From positions 1,116,001 through 1,180,000 of the forward strand of contig CAWIKY010000006.1 in assembly GCA_963836905.1 (NCBI GenBank): a stretch of DNA of 64,000 nt, written 5' to 3'. Positions 46,108-55,361 of the stretch are shown here, one piece after another. The notes under the pieces were generated by a model. That model saw only the letters and a program-made list of their open reading frames with translations. It did no database searches and was not told the DNA's origin. The DNA is from CAWIKY01 sp963836905. GTDB lineage: Bacteria > Pseudomonadota > Alphaproteobacteria > Caulobacterales > Hyphomonadaceae. Position numbers and translations under genes: made by a program. The stretch's first letter is position 1; each line of letters starts with the position of its first letter.

Positions 46108-46677
46108 CTAGTTTTCTGTGGTTTCGCCAGCGTCGTTCGCTTCAGCTGCGGCGGCAGCCTCCGCAGCTGCTGTTGCGGCATCAGCCTCGGCTTTGGCCTT
46201 CGCTGCGGCTTCGCGTGCTTCGGCTGCACGGCTCTTGCGTTCAGCTTTGGCGGCCTCATTGTCTCGCTTGCGCTGCGTCTTGGTAACCGTGACCGTCCGG
46301 GCCTCGATACCATGACCTGTCGTCCGTTCGACGATACGCGCAGACTTGCCGCGGCGGTCACGCAGGAAGTAAAGCTTGGCGCGGCGCACACGCCCGCGAC
46401 GCTTCACTTCGATACTTTCGATCATGGGTGAGTGCAGCGGGAAGACCCGCTCGACGCCTTCGCCGAACGAGATCTTGCGAACCGTGAAGCTCTCGTTAAG
46501 CCCGCCGCCGGAGCGGGCAATGCAAACGCCCTCGTAGCGCTGAACCCGCTCGCGTTCGCCTTCGCGAATGTGAACGTTCACAGTCAGCGTATCGCCGGCA
46601 GCGAATGCAGGAATGGACTTGTCACCCGTGACGCGGGCGATTTCTTCAGCTTCAAGCTGTGCGATGATGTTGGTCAT
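46108..46677 (-). CDS. rplS: 50S ribosomal protein L19
   Basis: Sits at the 30S-50S interface. The first ~115 residues are standard L19: MTNIIAQLEAEEIA, then FAAGDTLTVNVHIREGERERVQRYEG and FPLHSPMIESIEVKRRGRVRRAKLYFLRDR. From about residue 125 an extension of some 60 residues rich in Ala, Glu, Lys and Arg follows, which most L19 lack; it is predicted to be a long helix and ends acidic (DAGETTEN). The start at 46677 gives the normal N-terminus. It follows trmD by 44 bases, the usual trmD-rplS order. Confidence 0.95.
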   Translation of the reverse strand: MTNIIAQLEAEEIARVTGDKSIPAFAAGDTLTVNVHIREGERERVQRYEGVCIARSGGGLNESFTVRKISFGEGVERVFPLHSPMIESIEVKRRGRVRRAKLYFLRDRRGKSARIVERTTGHGIEARTVTVTKTQRKRDNEAAKAERKSRAAEAREAAAKAKAEADAATAAAEAAAAAEANDAGETTEN

Positions 46678-46721
46678 TCCCGTTACTCTCCGGCCTTCAT
46701 TTCTCGACACGTTGCAGCCTG

Positions 46722-47423
46722 TCAGGGCCGTGTCCTGGTCTGTTTCCGCTTTGCCCAGAGATCCGGACGCCGCGCTCTTGTAAGGGCTTCGGACTGATCG
46801 TTGCGCCATTTTGCGATGGCACCATGATCTCCCGACAGCAGGACGTCCGGAATCTCCCGGTCTTCCCACACCCTCGGACGCGTAAACTGGGGATATTCCA
46901 GCAACCCGTCCTCGAAACTCTCGTCACCGAGCGATGCCTCATTACCGGCAACACCCGGAAGCAGTCGGACGCACGCTTCTATAAGAGCCTGTGCCGCCAC
47001 TTCACCGCCAGCCAAAACGAAATCGCCCAGACTGACTTCCTCAATGCCGCGCGCCTCTAGCACACGCTCGTCTACACCTTCAAACCGTCCGCAAAGCAAA
47101 ACACACCCCGGTCCGTTCGCGATCTCTCGCACCCGGGCCTGGGTGAGCGGTGCGCCTCTCGGGCTCAAATAGATGACGGGTCTGCCTTCCGGCTCAACCG
47201 CATCGACCGCAGACGCTACCACATCGGGTCGCAGAACCATGCCCGCGCCCCCGCCAGCAGGGGTATCGTCAACAGACCGGTGCTTATGATTGGAAAACGA
47301 GCGGATGTCCAGTGTCTCAAGCGACCATATTTCGCTCGCCCGTGCCCGTCCCAGAATGGAAACGTCGAGTAGCCCCGGAAAGGCTTCGGGAAAGAGCGTC
47401 AGAACGGTTGCGGCGAAGGTCAT
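46722..47423 (-). CDS. trmD: tRNA (guanine37-N1)-methyltransferase
   Basis: Methylates G37 next to the anticodon to prevent frameshifting; essential in most bacteria. 233 residues, normal. The trefoil-knot fold has FPEAFPG near residue 11, the loop DDTPAGGGAGMVLRPD, IYLSPRGAPLTQ, LCGRFEGVDERV and SLGDFVLAGGEVAA near 135, all as in the family. Upstream partners rimM and rpsP are not here; pheA lies divergently. Confidence 0.97.
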   Translation of the reverse strand: MTFAATVLTLFPEAFPGLLDVSILGRARASEIWSLETLDIRSFSNHKHRSVDDTPAGGGAGMVLRPDVVASAVDAVEPEGRPVIYLSPRGAPLTQARVREIANGPGCVLLCGRFEGVDERVLEARGIEEVSLGDFVLAGGEVAAQALIEACVRLLPGVAGNEASLGDESFEDGLLEYPQFTRPRVWEDREIPDVLLSGDHGAIAKWRNDQSEALTRARRPDLWAKRKQTRTRP

Positions 47424-47507
47424 GAGCGGGTGTATATCCGTTTCACGGCAGATTTCATCCGCCCATTACTGCTTTTCGACCAGACCGTCGATTGTACGAG
47501 ACTAGTC

Positions 47508-48344
47508 ATGACACGAACCATTGCCTATCAGGGCGAACGCGGTGCCAACTCTGATATCGCTTGCCGTCAAGCGTATCCAGACCTCCGCTCACTTCCGCAG
47601 CGGACGTTTGAGGACGTCTTTGCCGCGGTCAATTCCGGCGACGCCGATCTGGCGATGATTCCCGTTGAGAACACAATTGCCGGAAGGGTAGCCGACATTC
47701 ACCACCTGCTACCCGAATCCGGGCTTCACATTATCGGTGAGCACTACCTGCCGATTCGCTTTCATCTGATGGCGCGGCCCGGTGTGCGGCTGGAGGACGT
47801 CCGCAAAGCCCGCTCTCACATCATGGGGCTGGGTCAATGCCGGAGATTTTTGCGCGAACACAATATAGAGAGCGTTACAGCGGCTGATACCGCAGGAGCC
47901 GCGCGTGAAGTGTCGGAGTCGTCGGCAACCGATCTTGCAGCGATAGCGCCGGAACTGGCGGCCGAGGTTTATGGCCTGGATATCGTTGCGCGCAATATCG
48001 AGGATGCCGCCCATAATATGACGCGCTTTCTGATAATGTCGCCTGATCCGGAGGATTTTCTGGATCCCGAAGAAACCTGCGTGACCTCGCTTCTGTTTGT
48101 CGTCCGGAACGTGCCGGCCGCGCTCTACAAGGGGTTGGGCGGCTTTGCGACCAACGGGGTCAACGTCACCAAGCTCGAGAGCTATCTCAAAGATGGCTCA
48201 TTCGTTGCGGCGCAGTTCTATGCCGAGATCGAAGGCCATCCCGAAACGCGTAGTGTTCAGCTTGCGCTCGAAGAACTCGGCTTTTTCAGCGCGTCCCTAC
48301 AGGTTCTCGGGGTCTATCCACGCCATCCCGATCATCCCGGATAA
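47508..48344 (+). CDS. pheA: prephenate dehydratase
   Basis: Converts prephenate to phenylpyruvate for phenylalanine synthesis. 278 residues, monofunctional (no chorismate mutase domain). The catalytic domain opens MTRTIAYQGERGANSDIA and has AMIPVENTIAGRV near 50 and the Thr-Arg-Phe motif NMTRFLIM near 172. The C-terminal ACT domain (LYKGLGGFATNGVNVTKLESY) binds phenylalanine for feedback control. ATG 47508 is the family start; the frame is open 26 codons upstream. Confidence 0.95.
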   Translation: MTRTIAYQGERGANSDIACRQAYPDLRSLPQRTFEDVFAAVNSGDADLAMIPVENTIAGRVADIHHLLPESGLHIIGEHYLPIRFHLMARPGVRLEDVRKARSHIMGLGQCRRFLREHNIESVTAADTAGAAREVSESSATDLAAIAPELAAEVYGLDIVARNIEDAAHNMTRFLIMSPDPEDFLDPEETCVTSLLFVVRNVPAALYKGLGGFATNGVNVTKLESYLKDGSFVAAQFYAEIEGHPETRSVQLALEELGFFSASLQVLGVYPRHPDHPG

Positions 48345-48463
48345 GGGCATATCATTGCTGACCGAACACCTCACGAATTGATGATCATGATCACGCAAGC
48401 GTGCAGGGACATTTGCCTTTTTCAGGCTCATGTATCGTCAACGGATACCATGGAGACCTCCCG

Positions 48464-48922
48464 ATGACTTTAAGACACCTGCTGATCGCTACTGCAATCG
48501 CTGCCGCCCCGGTCATTCTCACTTTGCCAGCCAGTGCCGGAAGTTCGCCGGTTTATACCGGCACGTTTTCTAATACCGCCATTCAGGGGAATGACCCGGT
48601 TGCGTACTTTACCGAAGGCAAACCTGTCGAAGGCAAGAAGCAATTTTCCACGGATTATAACGGCGCGGAGTTTCGCTTCGCATCCGCCGAAAATCTGGCA
48701 ACATTCATGGACGACCCCGAGAAATACGCGCCGCAGTATGGCGGCTATTGTGCCTGGGCCATCGCCGACGGCAAGCTGGCCAAGGGCAATGCGAACAACT
48801 GGAAGATTGTCGATGGCAAGCTTTACCTGAACTACAATGATAACATTCAGGAAAAATGGAACGCCGACATTGATGGTTTCATTGCCCGGGGTAACGAGCA
48901 GTGGCCTACCGTCCTGAATTGA
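48464..48922 (+). CDS. exported YHS-domain protein
   Basis: A 152-residue protein with a Sec signal peptide (MTLRHLLIATAIAAAP to ASA). The YHS domain follows: AIQGNDPVAYFTEGKPVEG and KYAPQYGGYCAWAIADGKLAKG, with the Tyr-Cys pair of the motif. YHS domains are often metal- or heme-related sensors in copper and heavy-metal proteins, but this group is not characterised. ATG 48464 was chosen because it begins the signal peptide. Confidence 0.88.
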   Translation: MTLRHLLIATAIAAAPVILTLPASAGSSPVYTGTFSNTAIQGNDPVAYFTEGKPVEGKKQFSTDYNGAEFRFASAENLATFMDDPEKYAPQYGGYCAWAIADGKLAKGNANNWKIVDGKLYLNYNDNIQEKWNADIDGFIARGNEQWPTVLN

Positions 48923-48960
48923 CGGGGTCTTCGCCACTCCAGCCGAAGGCGTGGCTGATG

Positions 48961-49547
48961 CGATGAATGAGAGTACAGCAACCTCACCCCAAACCCCTCT
49001 CATTGAAAAGGAGAGGGGCTTTTGCGCCGTGCTTTCACAACGTGCGCCTCCCTCTCTTTCCGGTTGGAAGGAGAGGGATCGAGGGTGAGGATGGTTTGGC
49101 GCGCTTTGCATTTCGGGGAGGCTCAATGCGACAGCGCTTTCCGCTTTCGTCCTTGAGCTTGTCGAAAGGTCGGATTTTTGAATCGCTCGTTCTGCAGCTT
49201 CCCCGTACGAGCGAAGCGATGATCCGGGGTCGCCTTCAACGTTGCTACTCCAAGACTGGATCTTGGAGTCCATTTCGAGCCACTTCCCGACCTTAAGCAT
49301 GGACTCCAAGGTCAAGCCTTGGAGTGGCGTGGATAGGGTGGAGCGTTAAATTTATATTGCGTTCTGGATCCCGGTCTTCGCAGGCGAAACCGGGAAGGCA
49401 GTTGGAGCAGTTAGCTATTCTCTCAACCGCTTCCCCGGAATGGCGAAGCCATATCCGGGGTCCAGCTCGTGTCGGTGCCCCACGCAGAACAGGTGTTCAT
49501 ATCAAGCATTCTGGACGCCACGCGCTGCCGCGCTGGCGTGACGGATG
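48961..49547. repeat. 587-bp intergenic tandem repeat, copy 1
   Basis: First of two adjacent, near-identical blocks. Shared parts with copy 2, in the same order at a constant spacing of 586-587 bases, include GAATGAGAG, a CCTCTC-TTGAAAAGGAGAGG hairpin, a GGAGGCTCAATGCGACAGCG stretch, a CCGTACGAGCGAAGCGATGA palindrome, a GGATCCCGGTCTTCGCAGG arm and TTCCCCGGAATGGCGAAGCC. It has no gene; the short open frames are shadows. It looks like a mosaic of REP-type hairpins duplicated as a block. Confidence 0.85.
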
Positions 49548-50134
49548 AGAGGAATGAGAGCATAGCAACCTCACCCCAACCCCTCTCCTTGAAAAGGAGA
49601 GGGGCTTTTGCGCCGTACCGCAGAGGCGTGCGCCTCCCTCTCTTTCCCTTGGGAAGGAGAGGGATCAAGGGTGAGGATAGGTTTTGCGCGCTTTGCATTT
49701 CGGGGAGGCTCAATGCGACAGCGCTTTCCGCCTTCGTCCTTGAGCTTGTCGAAAGGTCGGATTTTTGCATTGCGCTTTCTGCAGCTTCCCCGGACGAGCG
49801 AAGCGATGATCCGGGGTTGCCTCAAACCTCGCTACCCCAAGACTTGATCTCGGGGTCCATTTTCAAACGCTTCCCGGCATGAAGTATGGACTCCAAGATC
49901 AAGTCTTGGAGTGGCATGGAGAGCCAAGAGCGTTGAACTTATATTGCGTTCTGGATCCCGGTCTTCGCAGGCGAAACCGGGAAGGCTGTCTCAGCTAAGG
50001 AGTATCCTCTGAACCGCTTCCCCGGAATGGCGAAGCCATATCCGGGGTCCAGCTCGTATCGGGAACTCACGAAGAACGGGTGTTCATCTCAACAATTCTG
50101 GACACCATGCGCGGACGCGCTGGCGTGGCGGTTG
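49548..50134. repeat. 587-bp intergenic tandem repeat, copy 2
   Basis: Second block, aligned with copy 1 along its whole length with a few base changes and small indels. Its hairpins include CCCCTCTCCTTGAAAAGGAG and CTTCCCTTGGGAAGGAG, and a long imperfect inverted repeat around the CTTGGAGTGG site (49850-49920). The first ~60 bases of a third copy follow before the nudC stop. No gene is supported in 48923-50256. Confidence 0.85.
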
Positions 50135-50256
50135 AGCGCGAATGTAGCGCCCCGCAAGCAATGTGGGGAGCTTACGGTGAGAGGTTGCGTCATCTTGGGG
50201 AGGCGATGGTGCAAGGGGCATGGTCGAGCGGTTTCCAGCGTTCGCTGAGGCGCGTG

Positions 50257-51183
50257 TCAATCCCGCTCTGCCCATTGTTTCAGCACATGATGTGCAATGG
50301 CGAATTTCGGCGGGCAGAAGATTTCGGCATGGCTTCCGGCCAGTATCTGCCTGACCTCATTGCGGGAAAACCATCGTGCGTCTTCGATTTCCTTCGGATC
50401 TACATTGATCTCGCGGCTCGTGGCCTCCAGTTCGATACCCACCATCAGAGACGAGGGGAACGGCCAGGGCTGGCAGAAGAGATAACGGGCCGTGGCGGGG
50501 TCTGACCGGATGCCTGCTTCCTCGAAAAGCTCTCTTGATGCCGCTTGTTCTATCGTTTCGCCCGGCTCCACAAATCCGGCCAGACAGGACATGAACCCCG
50601 CTGGCCAACCGGGCGAGCGCCCCAGAAGACAGTCTTCACCGGATACCGGCAGCATGATCGCCACCGGATCGGTGCGCGGGAAGTGCTCTGTTGCGCAGGC
50701 AGGACAGATGCGTTTCCAGCCCGCATCGACAAGATCGCTCGGCGAGCCGCAATTTGCGCAGAACCGGTGAAACCTGTGCCATTCGAAAAGGGAACGGGCT
50801 GTGGAAGCCAGATTGGCTTCGAGTGGCGACAGGCGGGAAATCGCTCCGCGCATATCTTCAAAGTCTGCTGTACCGACAAGAAATGTGCCTTCCACCCGGA
50901 AATCGGGAGGCAGGTCGAAGGCGAAGATCGGGGACCGGTTCTTGTCCAGACCAAGAAAGAGCCGGGTGCCGTTCTGCGCAAGATCCCGCGCTTCAGGCCC
51001 AAGCCACATCAACCCGCCATTTGTTCCATTCATCATCAGCGGCTTGCCGCCTCGGAGCAGGAGCGCGAGTACGCTGTCCTCAGAAGTTGCCCTCTCCAGC
51101 CACGCTTTGTCGGTCCGGTGCTGCGCCGCGCGGTTCAGGGCGCTGGCTGCAAGAGGCATGTCGTTCGACGTAAACATGGCCAT
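50257..51183 (-). CDS. nudC: NAD(H) diphosphatase NudC (also RNA deNADding)
   Basis: A Nudix hydrolase that cleaves NADH to NMNH and AMP, and removes NAD caps from RNA. About 308 residues from ATG 51183. The zinc ribbon is CANCGSPSDL then CPACATEHFP near residue 150-170; the Nudix box is intact, with GFVEPGE, REL and EEAG at about 205-230; the NADH-specific motif is CQPWPFPSS, where most have Ser first. The start could also be two codons later (51177). Divergent from the SRP RNA. Confidence 0.92.
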   Translation of the reverse strand: MAMFTSNDMPLAASALNRAAQHRTDKAWLERATSEDSVLALLLRGGKPLMMNGTNGGLMWLGPEARDLAQNGTRLFLGLDKNRSPIFAFDLPPDFRVEGTFLVGTADFEDMRGAISRLSPLEANLASTARSLFEWHRFHRFCANCGSPSDLVDAGWKRICPACATEHFPRTDPVAIMLPVSGEDCLLGRSPGWPAGFMSCLAGFVEPGETIEQAASRELFEEAGIRSDPATARYLFCQPWPFPSSLMVGIELEATSREINVDPKEIEDARWFSRNEVRQILAGSHAEIFCPPKFAIAHHVLKQWAERD

Positions 51184-51270
51184 GTCGGTTTTCCGGGAAA
51201 CTGCGGAGGGGAGGTGCGGGTTCAATTTGCACATCTCATGGCCTGGGTCACGGGGGCGCGACGCCAAGGC

Positions 51271-51299
51271 TTGCATCACGAACGCGTTCGAACGATATA
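51271..51299 (+). promoter_or_regulatory. sigma-70 type promoter of the SRP RNA
   Basis: TTGCAT at 51271-51276 and GATATA at 51294-51299 are 17 bases apart. Transcription would start near 51305, which matches the 5' end of the RNA deduced from its terminal helix. Confidence 0.7.
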
Positions 51300-51302
51300 G
51301 CA

Positions 51303-51402
51303 GGCAGGAGGCTGGCAGCGGACGTGTCGCTCGCCAACCGGGTCAGGTCCGGAAGGAAGCAGCCCTAACGAGTTTTGCACGGGTTGCCGCCAGTCTCCGC
51401 CT
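51303..51402 (+). ncRNA. ffs: signal recognition particle RNA (4.5S, bacterial small type)
   Basis: About 100 bases. The conserved SRP core GGTCAGGTCCGGAAGGAAGC followed by AGCCCTAA (domain IV, tetraloop GGAA) is at 51341-51368. The 5' end GGAGGCTGGCAGCGG pairs with 3' GTTGCCGCCAGTCTCC to form the long helix. A CTTTTT run at 51401 acts as the terminator. It pairs with Ffh to target membrane proteins and commonly precedes dnaX. Confidence 0.95.
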
Positions 51403-51479
51403 TTTTCCTGATCGCTTTCCTTTTTCATCGGGGCCTGATCTCCATTGCGCCGCCCCGCTGGCCATAGCATGTTCACGCC

Positions 51480-53292
51480 ATGATCGATGACCCGCAAACC
51501 GAGACGCCGCACGAGCCGCGCGACGACATGACCGCGTCCATGTTTGGCGACGACGCGATGCCTGTAAAACCGGGCGGCGGGCCCGATCCGGGCTATCTCG
51601 TTCTTGCCCGAAAATACCGGCCGACGTCGTTCGACGATCTGATCGGACAGGAGGCTATGGTCACCACCCTTTCCAACGCTTTTCGTCTCGGGCGGGTCGC
51701 ACACGCCTTCATGCTCACCGGGGTGCGAGGCGTCGGCAAGACAACCACGGCCAGACTGCTGGCGAGGGCGTTGAATTACGAGGCTGATGGTCAGGCCGGT
51801 CCCAGCCTCGATCTGGAGCCTAAAGGGCGCCATTGTGATGCGATCATGTCGAGCCGCCATCCTGATGTTCTGGAACTCGATGCCGCGTCGCGAACGAGCG
51901 TCGCCGAAATGCGCGAGTTGCTCGACGGCGCGCGCTACACCCCGAATTCGGCGCGCTACAAGGTCTATATAATAGACGAAGTGCATATGCTTTCCATCAA
52001 TGCCTTCAATGCGTTGCTGAAGACTCTTGAAGAGCCTCCCGAGCATGTGAAGTTCATTTTCGCAACGACCGAGATCCGCAAGGTTCCGGTGACTGTGCTG
52101 TCTCGATGCCAGCGTTTCGATCTCAAGCGTCTGGGTGTCGAACCTCTCACCTTGCATCTGAAGAACATTTGCGAGGCCGAGGGCGCGGCCATCGAGGATG
52201 AAGGTCTGGCACTTATTGCGCAGGCCGCCGAAGGCAGCGTGCGCGATGCGCTGTCCATTCTCGATCAGGCGATCCTCTCCTGCGATCCGGGCACGAGCGT
52301 TAAGGCGGACGCGATCCGAGACATGATCGGACTGGCCGACCGTGGACGCCTGCTCGAGCTGTTTGCAAAGGCGATTTCGGGTGACCGGACAGGCGCGCTG
52401 GAAGAGGTAGACGATCAGTTGGCAGCAGGGGCAGATCCCACCGTCATGCTCAAGGAACTGACGGATCTTGCCGTGGAGGTATCGCGCGCAGAAGTCTTGG
52501 GCGAGGCCTATCGCGCGCCCGGTCCGGCGTCCTGGGCGGTGCACACGCGGGACCTTTCAAAACGTCTCAGCCCGGCTCAAGCAAGCCGTTTATGGCAGGT
52601 ATTGATGCGGGGATTGCAGATCGCGCTGCAGGCACCCGATGTCGGGAAGGTCTTGCAGATGACCGTACTTCAGATGGCGAGCGCGATGAGCCTGCCGTCT
52701 CCGGAAGATGCGGCCCGTCAGTTATTAGGTAGCGCTCAGTCCCGCAACGGGCCTGCAAGCCCGCCGTCCGAGCCTGCGTCCCGGTCTCCCCAGTCAGAGG
52801 TTCCGTCTGCAACGACTGTCATCCCGGAAGAGACAGATGAGTCCGTTCCAGATAGAAACGTCGAAATAACGCTTGGCGGTATCGTCGAGCAACTTGAGGC
52901 GGGACGTGCGCCCAAGCTCAGATATGACGTATCGAAATACCTCCGTCCCGGTAAACTTACGCAAGGGTATCTTTCCTGTTCGGTGGATGAAGGTGCACCG
53001 GAATCCTTGCTGGCCGACCTGAACGACTTTCTCGAGCGCAATACCGGGCTGGACTGGGACATCGAGCTGAAAGCGACGGACGCGGAGACCTATTTCGAAA
53101 CGCAAGAACGTCTGAAGCAGCAGAGAATTGGCAATGGCGCGGCAGACACCCGAGATCGAGAGTGTCCTCAAACATTTTCCGGGGGCTGACATCCTTGATG
53201 TCATTTCCAGAGCCCCGGGTTCATCGACGGAAGGCCGGGTTGTGGAAGTGGACTTTCAGTCCGGCCAGAAAAAAAGGGAACAGACGGGATGA
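51480..53292 (+). CDS. dnaX: DNA polymerase III subunit gamma/tau, frameshifted near the end
   Basis: Clamp-loader ATPase of the replicase. About 603 residues if the frame is repaired. AAA+ domain: LARKYRPTSFDDLIGQE near 42, Walker A GVRGVGKTTT near 82, Walker B YIIDEVHML near 163, sensor 1 FIFATTE, and the Arg finger SRCQRF. The zinc-module region is short (only RHC remains). In the given sequence the frame stops at 53189 with a foreign tail. At about 53130 one extra A after CAGCAG shifts the frame; without it the protein goes on ELAMARQTPEIESVLKHFPG to a stop at 53292, overlapping ybaB by four bases. A sequence error is the likely cause. Confidence 0.92.
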
Positions 53293-53612
53293 AGGATATC
53301 GGCAACATCATGCGCCAGGCGCAGGAGATGCAGGCAAAGATGGAAGAGGCACAGAACAAGGTCGCTGCCATCGAAGTCACAGGCGTATCCGGCGGAGGTC
53401 TGGTGTCTGTAACGCTGAAAGGGAAGGGCGATATGACGTCGGTCGGTATTGATCCGACCCTGATGGGGGACGAACCTGAAATCGTCGAAGACCTTGTGAA
53501 AGCCGCCCATTCGGATGCCCGCAAGCGTCTGGATGAGGCGATGGAAAAGACCATGAAGGAAGCAACATCGGGCATGTCGGGCATGCTGCCGGGCTTCAAA
53601 CTTCCGTTCTGA
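53289..53612 (+). CDS. ybaB: YbaB/EbfC nucleoid-associated protein
   Basis: A 107-residue DNA-binding protein that usually lies between dnaX and recR. MKDIGNIMRQAQEMQAKMEEAQNK forms the first long helix, then VTGVSGGGLVSVTLKGKGDM and the second helix DLVKAAHSDARKRLDEAM. It binds DNA as a dimer. It starts inside the true dnaX 3' end (ATGA overlap) and precedes recR by 14 bases. Confidence 0.96.
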   Translation: MKDIGNIMRQAQEMQAKMEEAQNKVAAIEVTGVSGGGLVSVTLKGKGDMTSVGIDPTLMGDEPEIVEDLVKAAHSDARKRLDEAMEKTMKEATSGMSGMLPGFKLPF

Positions 53613-53626
53613 GCAGCTGAAACCCG

Positions 53627-54232
53627 ATGCGCCAACGACTGACTGGCGTCGAGATCCAGAGGGTCATCGACCTCATTGCCAAGCTGCCGGGCTTCGGCCC
53701 GCGCTCGGCGAAGCGTGCGACCCTGCACCTTCTCAAGCGTCGTGACACTTTGATGGGACCGCTCGCGACGGCGTTGGCGGAGGCTCAGGCCAAAGTGAAA
53801 GACTGCGCGATCTGCGGAAATCTCGACAGCCTTGACCCGTGTACCGTGTGTTCTGATACGTCCCGGCAAACCGATACGATCTGCGTTGTGCAGGATGTCG
53901 GTGATCTCTGGGCGCTCGAACGGGCTGGCTCTTATCGCGGCCAGTATCATGTGCTGGGCGGTCTGTTGTCGGCACTTGATGGCGTTGGTCCGGACGACCT
54001 CAACATTTCCGGGCTTGCTCCGCGTGTTCAGTCGACCGGCGCGCAGGAAGTGATCCTTGCCTTGAGCACGACAGTCGACGGACAGACAACGGCGCACTAC
54101 GTCTCCGACAGGCTCGAGCCGCTGGGCATCAAGGTCACGCGGCTTGCGCAAGGTGTCCCGGTTGGCGGCGAGCTCGATCATCTTGATGACGGGACATTGA
54201 TTGCCGCCCTGTCGAGTCGCCGCGGCGTCTGA
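53627..54232 (+). CDS. recR: recombination mediator RecR
   Basis: Acts with RecO and RecF to load RecA at gaps. 201 residues. The N-terminal helix-hairpin-helix (KLPGFGPRSAKR) is followed by the zinc finger CAICGNLDSLDPCTVC near residue 61 and the Toprim domain (CVVQDVGDLWALERAGSYRGQYHVLGG) to about 160. Intact. It is the last gene of the SRP RNA-dnaX-ybaB-recR run. Confidence 0.97.
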   Translation: MRQRLTGVEIQRVIDLIAKLPGFGPRSAKRATLHLLKRRDTLMGPLATALAEAQAKVKDCAICGNLDSLDPCTVCSDTSRQTDTICVVQDVGDLWALERAGSYRGQYHVLGGLLSALDGVGPDDLNISGLAPRVQSTGAQEVILALSTTVDGQTTAHYVSDRLEPLGIKVTRLAQGVPVGGELDHLDDGTLIAALSSRRGV

Positions 54233-54244
54233 CGATCACGGCCT

Positions 54245-54982
54245 CTATCCGGGAATGAAGCTCTCCACGAGCGACCCGGCAAGAAGGCGCCAGCCATCCA
54301 CAAGCACGAAGAATATCAGCTTGAATGGCAGCGAGATCGTTATCGGCGGCAGCATCATCATGCCCATGCTCATCAGAATGGACGCCACGACCAGATCGAT
54401 GATCAGGAAGGGCAGGAAAATCATGAAGCCGATTTCGAACGCGCGTTTCAGTTCCGAAATCATGAAAGCAGGTGCCAGTACCTCGAACGGCAGTTCGGCG
54501 GCCGAGGCAGGAAGTGTGTCTATCCGGGCCAGATTGACGAACAGTTCGACATCCGCCTCGTTCACCTGCGTGGCCATGAACTGCTTGATTGGTGTGAGTG
54601 TCCGGGGAATGGCATCTTCAACGCCTATCGCTTCGGACATGTAAGGCTCGATTCCGGCGTCGTATGCCGCCTGAAACGTCGGGGCCATCACGAAGGCCGT
54701 GAGGAACAGACTCAAGGAGATGATAACGGCATTGGGCGGGCTCTGCTGAAGCCCTATCGCCGTCCGCAGCAACGAAAGCACCACAACGATGCGCACGAAG
54801 CTCGTTGTCATGACCAGTATGGAAGGTGCCAGACTGAGCACCGTCACAATGGCAATGAGTTGAATGATGTTCCGGTTCAGCCCTTGTCCGGTACCGAGAT
54901 CGACAGTGACCTCCTGTGCCATGGCTGGAAGAGCGAGAACTAGGCTGCTGAGGAGCAAGAGGCGGATAAATAGACGCCTCAT
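54245..54982 (-). CDS. fliP: flagellar type III export protein FliP
   Basis: Forms the export gate pore with FliQ and FliR in the flagellar base. 245 residues with a cleavable signal peptide (MRRLFIRLLLLSSLVLALP to AMA) and four membrane helices. Core motifs: VTVLSLAPSILVMTTSFVRIVVVLSLLR near 45-75, GLQQSPPNAVI, and the C-terminal FKLIFFVLVDGW. It overlaps fliO by four bases, so it is coupled to it. Confidence 0.97.
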   Translation of the reverse strand: MRRLFIRLLLLSSLVLALPAMAQEVTVDLGTGQGLNRNIIQLIAIVTVLSLAPSILVMTTSFVRIVVVLSLLRTAIGLQQSPPNAVIISLSLFLTAFVMAPTFQAAYDAGIEPYMSEAIGVEDAIPRTLTPIKQFMATQVNEADVELFVNLARIDTLPASAAELPFEVLAPAFMISELKRAFEIGFMIFLPFLIIDLVVASILMSMGMMMLPPITISLPFKLIFFVLVDGWRLLAGSLVESFIPG

Positions 54983-55308
54983 GATACGACCCGCGTTGCC
55001 TGGGTTCGGGCGGCGGTCATGCCAGGGAGGGTCGTGCCGGGCTTTTCATGCAGGCGCGAACCGATCGCTGTCTCTGTGTTCTGCCCGAGAAGAATGAGAT
55101 GATCGGTGTCCCCCCAGCGGATAACGGCAAGTCTACGGCGGCCGTCCAGAGGCTTGAAACTGACCACTTCTAGATCGTTGTGTGGTGTCTCTCCCCCTTT
55201 GGAGAAGTTGAAGGATGAGAAACGGCGCAGGCCCCAGCCGAGGGCTGCCACAAGCGCCAGGACGAACACCAAAGCAGCAAACGCACGGAGGAAGGATACA
55301 TCTTCCAT
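54979..55308 (-). CDS. fliO: flagellar biosynthesis protein FliO
   Basis: Helps FliP fold and assemble. A 109-residue bitopic membrane protein with one N-terminal helix (FLRAFAALVFVLALVAALGWGL) and a short cytoplasmic beta domain (LEVVSFKPLDGRRRLAVIRWGDTDHLILLG). I start it at ATG 55308 (MEDVSFLRAF); the frame is open 26 codons upstream but that would cross the CtrA site region. First gene of fliO-fliP. Confidence 0.88.
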   Translation of the reverse strand: MEDVSFLRAFAALVFVLALVAALGWGLRRFSSFNFSKGGETPHNDLEVVSFKPLDGRRRLAVIRWGDTDHLILLGQNTETAIGSRLHEKPGTTLPGMTAARTQATRVVS

Positions 55309-55361
55309 TTGAAAGGCCTTTCTGGCCGGTAAAGCGACCCGGCAAAACTTGCCGGGTTCGG

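Noticed and set aside
48961..50134. CRISPR array
   Set aside because: The repeated unit is 587 bases and contains palindromes, with no short direct repeats and spacers and no cas genes.
53120..53140. Programmed frameshift in dnaX
   Set aside because: No A-rich slippery heptamer or stop codon is at the junction, the shift is +1, and similar single-base indels occur in six unrelated genes here. The A-run near 53268 lies after the junction and is ordinary coding sequence.
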